DNA of 64,000 bases, from positions 12,156,537-12,220,536 of the forward strand of contig CM055884.1 of NCBI GenBank assembly GCA_029582165.1, in the 5' to 3' direction. The stretch comes from Portulaca oleracea (lineage: Eukaryota > Streptophyta > Magnoliopsida > Caryophyllales > Portulacaceae). Below, piece by piece: positions 32,932 to 43,618 of the stretch. The notes under the pieces were generated by a model. That model did no database searches. It saw only the letters and a list, made by a program, of their open reading frames with translations, and had not been told where the DNA came from. Every line of letters starts with the position of its first letter. Positions within the stretch are counted from its first letter, which is position 1. The position numbers and the translations under genes were made by a program.

Positions 32932-35811
32932 CGAAAACTATCATAAAGAAAATGACAAACAGATAATATAATAAACGGAAATCTTATAAACTTTGAGGCG
33001 TCACTGTCGTGTCCCCGAGGGAATACAAGGTAAGAAAGAAACTAGTAGCCAACATAAACCTTAGAACAAGAAGTACGAAAGACAACTCGAATCTAAAAGG
33101 ATAATTAAACGACGCAAACTAGATCAAGGTTCAACATGCTAGATTTTATTCCAACAACTCCTACTTTGGTTTTCACGTCCTCACATCTAAGTCCTCAAAA
33201 TCCCGCCACACTACTGGTCCGTACCTGAAAATAAAACAGTTCAAACATGAGGGGGGAAACCTCAATAAAGTCTACTCCTAACAGTTAAAACATTATAAAA
33301 TTCATTTAAACACATTTTGGGGAAGGGATATAGTTTTTGAAACAGTTTAAAAGCAATAAAACCAACATTCCTTACCGTTCCATATTTTATTGCGGGCGGG
33401 GCTTCCGTATTGCCCCTCGGAGTCCCAAGGACTCGCAAATCATTCACCAACTTTCTCAATATATATTTCGCACATCATACTCAACATTCCTCTTCCACAA
33501 ACACAACCCATTCGGATGGTCGTCGCACAATTTCTCAATTTCAACCAATACCAGGCGTAACCTGATCTCTTGACAGTCTCCCTCACAGGTAACCACCTGA
33601 TCTAGGGGAGTACTGCCCGAACCCGCATTTAAACTCATATTCATTATTAGTCAGGTTTACCAGCTCTTTTCTACTTTCAAACACATTTCCAACAAAACTC
33701 TCAAATCAGAAGTTTCAACACTAAACACCTTTAATACAAATCCAAGGTTTTACCAAGATTCACAACAAAGATCAAAGAGCTATACAAAACTTCAAACAGT
33801 CAAGATTTCAAATTTAAAGTCCCCTTACTGGGATGCACAATCCACAAAATCAAAAAGGAACTACTTTAGGGGCATCCAAGGGAATAGGGTATAGACTTTA
33901 CCTGCAGAATTTCACTTCAAACCAAAAGATGCACACAGAGCTACTGATTGGTTTATTCGCTCGAACCTAATAATCAAATAATATTTCTAACATCAAAACT
34001 CACTCACCATGATAGCTAATTCACGCATAATCTACCCTTTCCCAACTTAACAATTCCTTACAAACCACGTAACATGTATATCTATCTACAAAATTAAGAA
34101 CAAGAGACATACATCACATCTTTCAACCTATGTACCATACATAACTTCTAGGACAAGAATACATATATGAAATTTACACACATAAATTATATCAACAAAA
34201 TTTCTCATCATTCAAGTAATAGCTAAAATCTAACATGTGACTTGCATGACACTATTCACATAAATTACCAAAATGTCATTATTCATGCAATAACAACACT
34301 AGATCACAATATCATGCTTTACTAACTAAAACTACCCTTTTAGGGTTTCTAATATATTCCTAGGTCTCCAATATCAACATGAAACAACCCTAAAACATTT
34401 CAACCCTACCAAAGACATGAAATACCAAAATACACATTACACATAAGGTCTCCGCATGAACTTACAAGTATTAATAGATGCATAAAATAATAATTCACAC
34501 TTAATATAATAACATTAGGAAAAATAGGCATAAGGACTTTATTATCAACATAACTTAATACCATAATACGAAACTTTGATTACTATAATATTAATATTCA
34601 CCATAATGGAAATTTATAACTTTAAAATAGAATAAATAAACTTAGTAACCTCTTGTGATAAAGTAGTAATTTCAAACTTTATTAATTAACACTAATCATA
34701 ATACAACACTTAAAATCATTTGAAACTTTAATATTCATAATAATAATATGAAAACTACTCATTTTACAAACTCAATAACATTATTACATAAAACTCAATA
34801 ATAATAAAATGAATAACTTAATAACCTTAGTAATAGGAACTTAACAATTTTAAAGTAATCAAAGATACTTACTAATTAAGAGAACTTCAAAATAATATTA
34901 GAACTTAGTAATATAGTGAATACTTTGATATAGTATTCATAATATAAACTTATGAATATGGAATACTTTTATAACATAAATCCTAGTTTATACAAAGAAT
35001 AGGAGTAACTTACTTATATTAAATAACATGGATAAACTTATTACTAACATGGATATTACATATGAACATTACTAACAACCTATAACTAAACATGTATCTT
35101 TGAAACCATAATACCAACACATAAACACACATTAATCCAACCCTAATACCAAGTTCTAAGACACCAACATAATCTTCCAGAATACCAACCATTATACAAC
35201 CATTAGTAACATATTAACTTACTTAGACTAACCCAAAACAGTAAACCCCTAATAATAAAATATAGAGCGAGAAAATGAGAGTTTAGGGCATACAAACAAG
35301 AGTCCAAGCAATGGCGCGCGGTGACGGTCGGCGGCTGGGTGGTCGACGGAACGATGGTCGGCGTCTGGCAACGGCGGCAAAGGGGTCCTCGCGGTGGTCG
35401 TCGGCGGAGCAGTTGGTGGCGGTCCGAGCAATAGCAGCGACAGCAGCTCTTAGCTCCGGCCCGGGTTCGCCTCGTCGGAGATGAGGTGGACGTCACCGGT
35501 GGATGGGGAGGTGTCGTCGGTGGTCCGGTGTTCGTAGCGGTGGCCGGTCGACTGCAGGTCAGGCGGCAGCAACGACGGAGGGACACGGAAATTAGGGCAC
35601 GGGGTAAAACTTGAGGAGGTGGTGTTTGGAGGTCGGGGTGGCGGTTCCGAGGTGCGCTGGTCGGAAAGTCTCGCCGGTGGTCGGGGGGTGTTCGGAGTTT
35701 GTCGGAGGTGGTGGTGCAGCGGGCAATCTGCGAAGGGTGGAGGTGAAAGATGGTGCTCGGTGGCGTGGGTTTGGGTTGGGAAAAATAGAAAAGAGAGAAG
35801 AATGGAGGAAC

Positions 35812-35842
<31 letters not shown>

Positions 35843-36587
35843 AAGAAGAAGAAGAAGAAGAAGAAGAAATGGAGGAAGAAGAAGTAATGGAAGAAGAATA
35901 TGAAGGGGATTGCACCTGGGGGGGTGATGGTTGTGGTATTCGTCTAGCAACATGTAGTGCAACAGTACTATTTGTACTGTATTAGCGTAGAGAATAGGGG
36001 GGAGAGAGAGAGAGAGAGAGAGAGAACAAAAAGGAGGGGCACGTGTCAAGTAGGGACTGGCAAGCAATTTGTATACATAGCTAGTGGGTGCTGCAAATTG
36101 TAGAAACCGTTAATCTATTGCTTGAGCAATGGTTTTAGCAAAAACAGACGAAAAAAAGGGAGAAATGGGTGGATAGGGTGATGTCATTCTCATGACATCA
36201 CCAAAACAAAATAAAAGAAAAAAACTCCAAAAATGATAATACACATCCCCAAGAATTAATAACAGGAATTATAATTAAAAACAGATACAACTTTCCACAA
36301 CTGATCAAATAATTTCTACCCGAAGCCCAAAAATTCCTAACTGATATTTTTAAGACTCTAAAAATTCCAACGAACTCACTCGCGGTCCTAAAAGCTTCAT
36401 GTGGAAAACAGATAAACACATAACTGATAAAAACGATCGTTAGGCAATTTTAACGGCAACTACATTAATATTTTCCGGGTTTTACATCATTCCCCACTTA
36501 AAGAAGTTTCGTCCTCGAAACTTAAATTTAAAACTAATCACACACTTATTTACTAACAAAACTTACTCACAGACTCGAGGTTTTACA
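32932..36587 (-). mobile_element. Nested 3.6-kb LTR insertion, same family as 10077-19411
   Basis: Flanked by exact GAAAT duplications (32927-32931, 36588-36592). On the minus strand a full LTR runs 36489-32932, from TGATGTAAAACCCGG to CGGGGCGTTACA. In front of it (36587-36490) lie a short LTR tip TGTAAAACC, then GTTTCGAGGACGAAACTTC and TTTAAGTGGGGAA. These are the polypurine-tract region and the end of pol typical of gypsy elements. The copy is thus a near-solo LTR that kept a scrap of internal 3' sequence. It contains (GAA)n at 35813-35868 and (GA)n at 36003-36025. Confidence 0.8.
35813..35868. repeat. (GAA)n microsatellite
   Basis: About 18 GAA triplets inside the LTR. It opens artefactual Arg- or Leu-rich frames on both strands. 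Confidence 0.95.
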
Positions 36588-36592
36588 GAAAT

Positions 36593-37020
36593 TGATCAAA
36601 CTGCCAGAGCAAAACCAGAACCAAAACCAAAGCATAGAAATTGATCAAACACAGCAGAAGAGCATAGAAATTGATCAAACCATAACATTCATTCCTTCAT
36701 TACAATTGATTCATTACAATTCAGCCATTCATTACAATTCATCCACCCTAAACTGAAACCCTAAATTGCCAGCCCTAACATATGACCAAGCTGATAGAAC
36801 CCAAAAAATTGGAAGCATATGTGTGCAACAAGATGCTTAAGAAAGCTTAACAAAGCTTAACAAGATGCTTAACAAAGCAAACCAACCATCTGATGCAAAA
36901 AATTCATCCCCATCATCAGCTTAACAAAGCATACTGCAACTCCCTACCTATATACATCATCATCATCAGCTTACACCCACAGCAAAATAACATCACCCAC
37001 CACCCCCCATCACCAGCAAA
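36593..37020. other. 3' flank of the GRF gene within the MULE
   Basis: Contains repeated ATAGAAATTGATCAAAC and TTCATTACAATT motifs. No coding sequence recognised. Confidence 0.45.
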
Positions 37021-39769
37021 TCACTTGGCAAAACCCCCAGTAATAACCCCCGTGACAAACATCACCATAAACATCATAATCACCCACCCAGCTTTCTTCT
37101 TCAAACTCTTATTCTCCCCCCCCCCCCCCCTCAGCCTCTCCAACTCACCCATCAGGTCATTGATGTTGGCTTCAGCCACATCCATCTCGTATCTGTACTC
37201 GTCCCTCTGCTTCTTGACAGCCTCAAATCTTGCAACCAACCTCTTTGCAGCAATAGCAACAGTGTCGCAAATTGAATCATCGATCCACTTCATATACTCA
37301 CAATCATCAGCCGATTGCCACCTCATTGTTTATTTCGTTATTTTGCATGTTTTACCAATTTATTCTATGACTTTTTGTTTGTTCCTAATAATTAAATTAG
37401 GTTTATTCTTATTTTTTTATTAGTTTTACTCTTTTATTAGTTTTTATGTCATTTTATTGTTTTAGTTTTTATTATGTCTAAAATTGAAGTAAAAAAATAT
37501 TAAAGATTGAAAATTAAAATAAAAACCTAACCCTAAATCCTAGCCCAATCCCCTACCTCTTCTCTCTTTTCTGCGGCCCAATACCAATTTTCCAGCCCAC
37601 ATTTCCCTTTCTCTCCTTTCTCCCTGGGCCCGGTTCTCCCTAAACCCACACAAAACCCCACAGCCCAAAACCCCATCTGCCTAACCCACTAACCCCCCAT
37701 TTAATTCCCACCAAAACCCACTAACCCAAAACCCACCTACCCTTTTACCCCCATTTTCCCATTACCCACCTAAGCCCAAATCCTAATCCCAACTACTCCG
37801 GCCCATCGTCCCACATAATCTCCCACCATAACCCACTACCCCAAGCCCCTATTCCACTACTCAAAACCCACCTAAATTACCAATCACACTAGCCCAACCC
37901 ACCAAAACCCATAAACCCAACTCCTCACCACCGTCCAACCCATTTCTTTTCCCCTTTTCCTTAATCACTGATAACCCCCTAATCCCTTTCCACCCATTAT
38001 CCAAATCCTAAATTCCTAATTTCCCATTTCAATTCCCCCTTTTCCTTCCTTTCTTCCCTTTCCCCGTTTCTTTCTTCCTCTCTCTGATTCTCTGTCTTTT
38101 TTCCGAAAAAAGCCCAGCACTACCATCCCCAACCCCAAATACCTCTCATCTCTCTCTCTCTCTCTTACTCTCTCTTTCTTTCTCTTTGTCTCAGATAATC
38201 CAAGGGAGAAGTACAAGCAGTAGCAGAGTAGCACCACCCAAGCCTCCATCAATTTTTAGGGTTAGTTCCTTTTAGGGTTTGTATCAGTTTTTAGTTGTAG
38301 AATAGATTTGATTAGAGTTTAATTCTTGTTTTAGGTTTGATTTCAGTGCTTAATTAGGTTAACTTCATGTTTTAGATTTAATCAACCTTCCTTGAATCTT
38401 GTTATTTATCTGGGTTTGATTTTAGTTGAATGTTCTTGAATGATAGTTTGGGATTTATTTTGATGAAGTTTTGATTCTAAGTTTTAGGTTTATTTTTGAT
38501 ATTGTTTTGATTGATTTTGCCCTGTTTTTGTTCCCCTGTTTTTCCCTTTCGTCCCTCGGTTTCCCCTGTTTCCTTGTCTATGTTTTCCTTCGTTCTTCTT
38601 TCCTTTGGTTTTCGGCAGTAGGTAACACAAGCAGTAGCAGTATTAGTTAGTTCATTTGTTCACCTTTGTTATTAGGTTAAGTTAGGTTAGTATTTTATGC
38701 TAAATTTGTGTTTTATGTTAAGGTTAGGCTCGGTTAGTATTGTTTGTGTTTTGGGTCAGATTAGTTAGTATTGTTATTGGGCCAGTTTAGTCTTCTTTTT
38801 GGGTATTTAAGTTGGGTCCGTCAAGTTAGATTAGTTGAGTTTCTTTAGGATCATTTGGGTGTAGTTGTTAGTACTTAGGTTTATCTAGTTTAGTGGGCCT
38901 AGGTGAGATTTTGGGCTAGAAATAGTCTAGGTCATTAGCATAGGTAATCCAAAATAAATTGAAGTTGAGTCTTAGGTTAGTTTAATTAAGTTTGTAAATA
39001 AAATGATTAGTGAGTAGTTAATCTTAGGTTAGGGGGTGATTAGATTCTTATTAGGGGTTTGATTTGAGGTTTGATTGGAATGGTATGATTAACTTAGTTT
39101 AGGATTTTCCATCATTATTCTCTATCTTTTGTGGAAGTTTAGTTAATTGAGATGTTGCTAGATTTCCTTAAAGCATTAGTGTGAGGTTTTAGTGGGATAA
39201 TTAGATTTGTCATTCATGGAAATGAAGATTGATTTAATTAGGGTTTGCTATACTTTATACTCTTAGGTTTTAGTCTTTATGAAAATGAGGGGTAGGATTT
39301 GGAAAGTTAATCTAATGTTATCCTTGGAAGAGGGTACTTAGAGTGATTGAATTTTAGTGGTGACCCATTCCTAGCTTAGTTATAACCTTTCGATTTTCCT
39401 TCGATTAGATTTCCTTTAGGCGGTTAAAATCAACCTCGAGCCTTTTTCTTCTTTTTTTGTAATTTCTATTGTGTTTTTAGTTTAGTTCTAAAACACCAAA
39501 AACATGAATTCTAGACCTAGTAGGTGAGAGTTCGAGTGACTTTTAGGTTCGGTACCCCAACTCCCTGTGGATACGATATTAAACCCCCCCGGCTATACTA
39601 TAGCAGAAACACTCATGCACCTTGGAAACCTTCTCAAATGGTTATCAGCAGTGAATGAAGTGTAGACAAGGCAAACCATCCCACATTTACACTTGTAAAG
39701 CACCTTCTTTGAACAGGCACAATCGCGGCATGCCTTAACTGGGGTGTTCGACACAGATGATGAAGCCAT
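37021..39769 (-). pseudogene. GRF zinc-finger / coiled-coil / membrane protein gene, split by solo LTR
   Basis: The start is the ATG at 39769 in a good context (GCCATGGCT). Codons run to 39612. Omitting 37327-39611 and one CTCAT copy, the frame resumes at 37321 and stops at 37021: 152 codons with no other break. Residues about 27-70 form a GRF-type zinc finger: CKCG, then TSFTADNHLRRFPRC, then C-x-Y-x3-W-I-D. Residues about 75-120 are a predicted coiled coil (AKRLVARFEAVKKQRDEYRY), followed by a Gly run and Lys-rich turn. The C-terminus is one hydrophobic membrane segment (GWVIMMFMVMFVTGVI). GRF fingers bind single-stranded nucleic acid in other proteins; a role here is unknown. It is convergent with the transposase and lies about 385 bp from the right end. 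A captured host gene is possible. Confidence 0.75.
37327..39611 (+). mobile_element. Athila-like solo LTR in the GRF gene
   Basis: Starts TGTTTATTTCGTTATTTTGC and ends CTATAGCAGAAACA, with exact CTCAT duplications on both sides (37322-37326, 39612-39616). The end region has TCCCTGTGGATACGATA, a sequence typical of Athila/Tat-type LTR ends. The interior is non-coding: a C-rich 'CCCAAACCC' stretch (37540-38010), a pyrimidine-rich run with (CT)n (38030-38190), then T-rich leader-like DNA. 2285 bp. A second, partial copy lies at 7387-8999 in reverse. Confidence 0.85.
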
Positions 39770-40072
39770 GGCAGATTTTGGGAAAGTTAAGGTTTTTCGG
39801 AGGCACAACGAAGAAGTAACAGGGAAGCCCTAATTTTTAAGCACTAATTGAAGAAGAAGGTGAACTGAGGAATAGGAATATGAAGATGAAAAGAAGATGA
39901 AGACTTAGGGGGGAAAGGGGAGTAAATATAGGCCGGTAAAAAAAGAAAACGGGGGAGGGGTAATTAATTTTGGTTGGTAAAAAAATTAATAAGGTAGGTT
40001 TAATGTTTAATGAATAGGTGACTGGCTACTGTAGGTAAACATTAGGTAAAGTGGCATTTTTATCCCAGTTAA
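39770..40072 (-). promoter_or_regulatory. Putative promoter/leader of the GRF gene
   Basis: About 300 bp between the GRF start and the right terminal repeat. The minus strand has a TATATTTAC-like element near 39923-39931, a suitable distance from the ATG. In Mutator elements the terminal repeats carry the promoters; that is the inference here. Confidence 0.35.
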
Positions 40073-40154
40073 TTAAGATTAGTGGCATTCTGATGACAAG
40101 AAAATTTCGGGTGGCAAAATTACATTTTTTCAAAAGTTTAGTGGCATTTTTATC
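40073..40154 (-). repeat. MULE right terminal inverted repeat
   Basis: Partner of 28235-28316. Just inside it the terminus motif GATAAAAATGCCACT recurs on the minus strand (about 40049-40063), a second internal copy not seen at the left end. Confidence 0.88.
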
Positions 40155-40190
40155 AAGGCACTCGTGTTTGCTGCTGATGTATTCTTCACA

Positions 40191-40199
40191 TTCCCCCCA
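40191..40199 (-). promoter_or_regulatory. Copia polypurine tract
   Basis: The minus strand reads TGGGGGGAA directly before the LTR start TGTGAAGAATAC. Confidence 0.75.
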
Positions 40200-40515
40200 T
40201 CTGGAAAAATGTTCACAAGTCCCAACTGTTCCTTTGAAGATACATCAGCCAACTGTTCCTATGAAGATACATGAGAAACACTAAGAAACCCTTCCATGAA
40301 TTTGTCTCTTGTATAATGACAATCAATGTTAAGGTGCTTAGTTCTTTCATGAAAGACTAGATTTTCTGCTATGTGAACAGCTGCCTTATTATCACAGTAC
40401 AGAATGGCTGGCAACTTGACAGGAACTTTAAAATCTTGAATAAGATTAGCAACCCAAACCTATTCAGATATAATAGTAGACATTACCCTATATTCTGCCT
40501 CAGTAGTAGATTTAG

Positions 40516-41071
40516 CTACTGTATTTTGCTTTTTTTTTTTTCCCAGGAAACCAAACACTTCCCAAAGAAGACAACATAGCCAGTTAGAGATCTTGCAATC
40601 ATCTGGCATGTGCCCCAATCAGCATCACAGTGAGCCTTAAGTGAAAAATCCGTAGTTGCAGGGTAGAAGAGACCTTTATTTATGGTTCCTTTTAGATATC
40701 TTAGTACACGCAAGGCTGCATTGTACTGCGAAGTTGTTGGAGCTTGCAAAAATTGACTCAAATGTTGGACATAATAAAATATGTCTAGCCTTGTAAGAGT
40801 TAAGTATAAAAGCCTCCCAACAATTCTTCTGAATTTCTCAGGATCCTCAAGCAATTGTCCTCCAGAATTTGATAACTTCAAGCCCTTTGGCAAGGGGAAT
40901 TTTGTAGGCTTTACACCAGTTAATCTTGCATCAGAAAGAATATCAGTCACATATTTTCTTTGGTTTAATAGAGTCCCTGCACTAGATCTTGAAATTTCAA
41001 TGCCTAAAAAAAAATCTAGCTAAACCTAAATCCTTGATTGTAAAAGTTTGATGCAACAAATCTTTAAGTTC
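40516..41071 (-). pseudogene. Copia RT C-terminus and RNase H
   Basis: The frame 40950-40516 shows VGRLLYLTLTRLDIFYYVQHLSQFLQAPT, RVLRYLKGT and AHCDADWG (the RNase H DADW motif), then the YVVFFGKCLVSW block. It stops early before the final RNase H part. The segment before it (to 41071) encodes FLGIEISRSS-type RT sequence but with breaks. RNase H degrades template RNA during cDNA synthesis. Confidence 0.8.
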
Positions 41072-41422
41072 CAAAAAATTACTCAGAGTTACCCTAACTT
41101 TTGGTGAAATGTTTTTCAGGTACCCCAACTTTTCAAAACTCAGTTTGGGGTACCCATAGTGTTTGGGTTAGTAATTATTAGGTGTTTTTCCGGTCATCAA
41201 TTTAATTAAGTGACCGAAATACCCTTGTTCATCTATTTTTGAAGAAATACCCTTGGATAAGAAAAATAAGGATATTTTGGTCACTTAATAAAATTAATGG
41301 CCGGAAAAGCACCAGATAATTACTAACCCAAAAATTAAGGGTATCTCAAAATGAGTTTTGAAAAGTTAGGGTACCGAAAAATAGTTTCCCCCAATATCGG
41401 GGTACCTCCGAGTAATTTTTTC
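41072..41422. mobile_element. Mutator-type MITE in copia RT
   Basis: Ends AAAAAATTACTC and GAGTAATTTTTT are inverted, and the 9-base TTTAAGTTC is duplicated on both sides (41063-41071, 41423-41431). The inner ends carry GGTACC(C)TAACTTTT motifs repeated in both orientations. A second copy is at 53311-53667. 351 bp, non-coding. Confidence 0.85.
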
Positions 41423-41431
41423 TTTAAGTTC

Positions 41432-42078
41432 TTTTATTCCTTGTTCATCATTACATGTGATCAAAAGATCATCCACATAAACTAAAATAAATATGTTTTT
41501 ATTTTCATTCCCCTTGATGAACAATGAATAATCATTTTTTGACTGATAAAAACCAACTCCATGAAAGAATTTACTTAGCTCGATATTCCACTGTCTTAAT
41601 GCCTGCTTCAAGCCATAGAGAGATTTTTCCAACTTGCAAACTTGTCTTGTCATATCCTTCTGGAGGCATCATATATATATCTTCTTCCAAGTAACCATGG
41701 AGGAAGGCATTGTTGATATCTAGCTGATATCAAGGCCAGTTTTGCATTGTAGCCATAGCAATAAAAATCCTTACTGTGGTAAGTTTGGCCACTGGAGAGA
41801 AGGTATGTTTGTAGTCTTCATTTTTAATTTGTTCAAACCCACCAGCCTGGCCTTGTATCTTTCAATACTTCCATCAGCTCTAAATTTCACTTTATAAACC
41901 CACTTTGAACTGAGGGCCTTCTTTCCATGAGGCAACTTTGTAAGGAACCAAGTGGTATTTTCTTCTTAAAGGCTCGTATTTCTTCTCTCATAGCTTTCCT
42001 CCATTCAGGTCTTTGAACAGCCTCTTTGTAGCTCGTGGGTTCTGAGACTTGCATTTTAGCTATAAAGGAGGTGACATA
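41432..42078 (-). pseudogene. Copia reverse transcriptase, N-terminal part
   Basis: The frame 41653-41432 carries CKLEKSLYGLKQALRQWN and the catalytic LVYVDDLLIT. Upstream, to 42078, conserved RT blocks are recognisable on the minus strand but spread over more than one frame: AFLHGYLEEDIYM-like and WYKARLVAKG-like regions with losses. The gene is therefore broken here. Confidence 0.78.
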
Positions 42079-43618
42079 CTATGCTGAATGATGTTGGAAA
42101 TCTGATTCTTTGAACAAGGGAAAAGCTGTTTCTTTTGAGCTTGAAAAACTGTCAGACTGTGTTGAATCAGAACTTTTCTTTTGTAGTTGTATGAAGTCCT
42201 TAAGCCAAACAGGTTCACGCTTCTGCCTACTAGACCTAGTTACATTGACTTGAGACTCAACACTTTTTTTTGCAATGTCATTGTCTGTGTCAGAAGCACC
42301 TTCTGCATCAGACACTGCATCAGAAAAATGAGGTTCATCAATTTGATCTCTGTGAGATGATGACAAGTCAGATGGACAATAATCTTGATATGTCTCCCTT
42401 CTTGTTTCTTGTGCTTGACTATTATCCACCATTCTTTCATGTGAATGTTCCAAAAACTCTGTACTGTCTCCAGTCATATTTTCTTGATAAGACAAAATTT
42501 TATCATCAAAAGAAAAGTCATAGACTGGAGAGAGATAAGAAGCATTTTCTTGTTCTTGGCTCGAGGTAGCAGAATGCTCACATGTTGGTTGTCCAAAAAT
42601 GTTCTGAGAAGTTGTATTAGTCTTTTGGAATTTTTCCCTAAAACGGAAGACTTGTTCTCTGAATAAAACGTCCCTACTGTGGAAGACTTTCCCATTTTCC
42701 AATTGATACAGTTTATAGCCTTTCATGCCAAATGTGTACCCAATGAGAACACACTTGATAGCTCTATTTTCAAATTTATCCCTCTCCCCTAATTTTACAG
42801 CATAGCAAAAGCAACCTACTGTTCTTAACTCAGTGAGGTCTGGCTTGATATTATAAAGTTTTTCAAAAGGACTTTGCCAATTCAGGCTTTTCATGGGAAG
42901 TTTATTAATTATGTAAGTTGCAGCTAGGACACATTCCCCCCAAAAGGACTTAGAGAAAACCTGCTTGAAATCTGATGGCCCTAGCAGTATCAAAAAGGTG
43001 TCTATGCTTTCTTTCCACTACCCCATTTTGTTGAGGTGTCCTCACCAATGACTTCTGATGAAGGATGCCTTTGGACTCAAATAGAGAGGCACAAGCATTC
43101 TGCAAAAATTCAATTCCATTATTAGTTTTCACACATTTGACTCTTAAATCAAACAGAGTTTCTACCATGTTCAACAAATTTGTTAATGGCATTAAGGACT
43201 TGTTTTTTGTTTTGTAATGGTTGTGTCCATGTGCACCTGGTAAAGTCATCAACAATAGTGAGAAAATACCTAGCTCCATTTATATTGGGAACTCTATAAA
43301 GACCCCACAGATCCATATGTATTAATTGAAAAGCTTGAGAAGTTTTTATGGAACTTCTAACAAAAGGTAACCTGTGAGATTTGGATAAAACACAAATTTC
43401 ACAATTATAAATCGGAAATATTACATCCTTTAATGTGTTCTAATTTTGAAAGGGAAGTATGTCCTAATCTAGAATGAAAAGTTTGTAAAGAAGCATCAAA
43501 TTTATTATGGCTCTTTTCTGAAACTGTAGCTATACTGTTTCTTGAAATCTATTTCTTCTTAGTCTTGGACACTAATCTGTAGAGGCCTTGCTCTTCATTT
43601 GCATTAGCCACAGTAGTT
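42079..43618 (-). pseudogene. Copia integrase and linker
   Basis: 43279-42950 encodes the integrase core end (VKCVKTNNGIEFL, a catalytic-D region with D changed to N; TPQQNGVVERKHRHL containing the catalytic E). 42993-42079 continues with FWGECVLAATYIINKLP, the GCFCYAV and CVLIGY blocks, and a Ser/Glu-rich linker before RT. 43618-43280 holds the GAG-pre-integrase and zinc-binding region in broken frames. The first catalytic D of the integrase is not clearly visible. This copy cannot encode a working integrase. Confidence 0.8.

Larger units (their letters stand above)
28235..40154 (+). mobile_element. Two-gene Mutator-like element (MULE), nested in copia LTR
   Basis: The terminal inverted repeats begin GATAAAAATGCCACTAAAC at both ends and align over about 82 bases (28235-28316 and 40154-40073). 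The 9-base flanks GAGTGACTC (28226-28234) and AAGGCACTC (40155-40163) agree at 6 of 9 positions, a decayed duplication. The element holds a MuDR-type transposase gene reading right (28957-32363) and a GRF zinc-finger gene reading left (39769-37021). The two converge as mudrA and mudrB do in maize MuDR, although the second protein is unrelated to what I know of MURB. Subtracting two nested LTR insertions and their duplications leaves about 5.97 kb. Confidence 0.85.

Noticed and set aside
35203..36067. Long Leu/Pro/Arg-rich ORFs on both strands
   Set aside because: They arise from (GAA)n and GC-rich LTR DNA; the same region in the sister LTR is not open.
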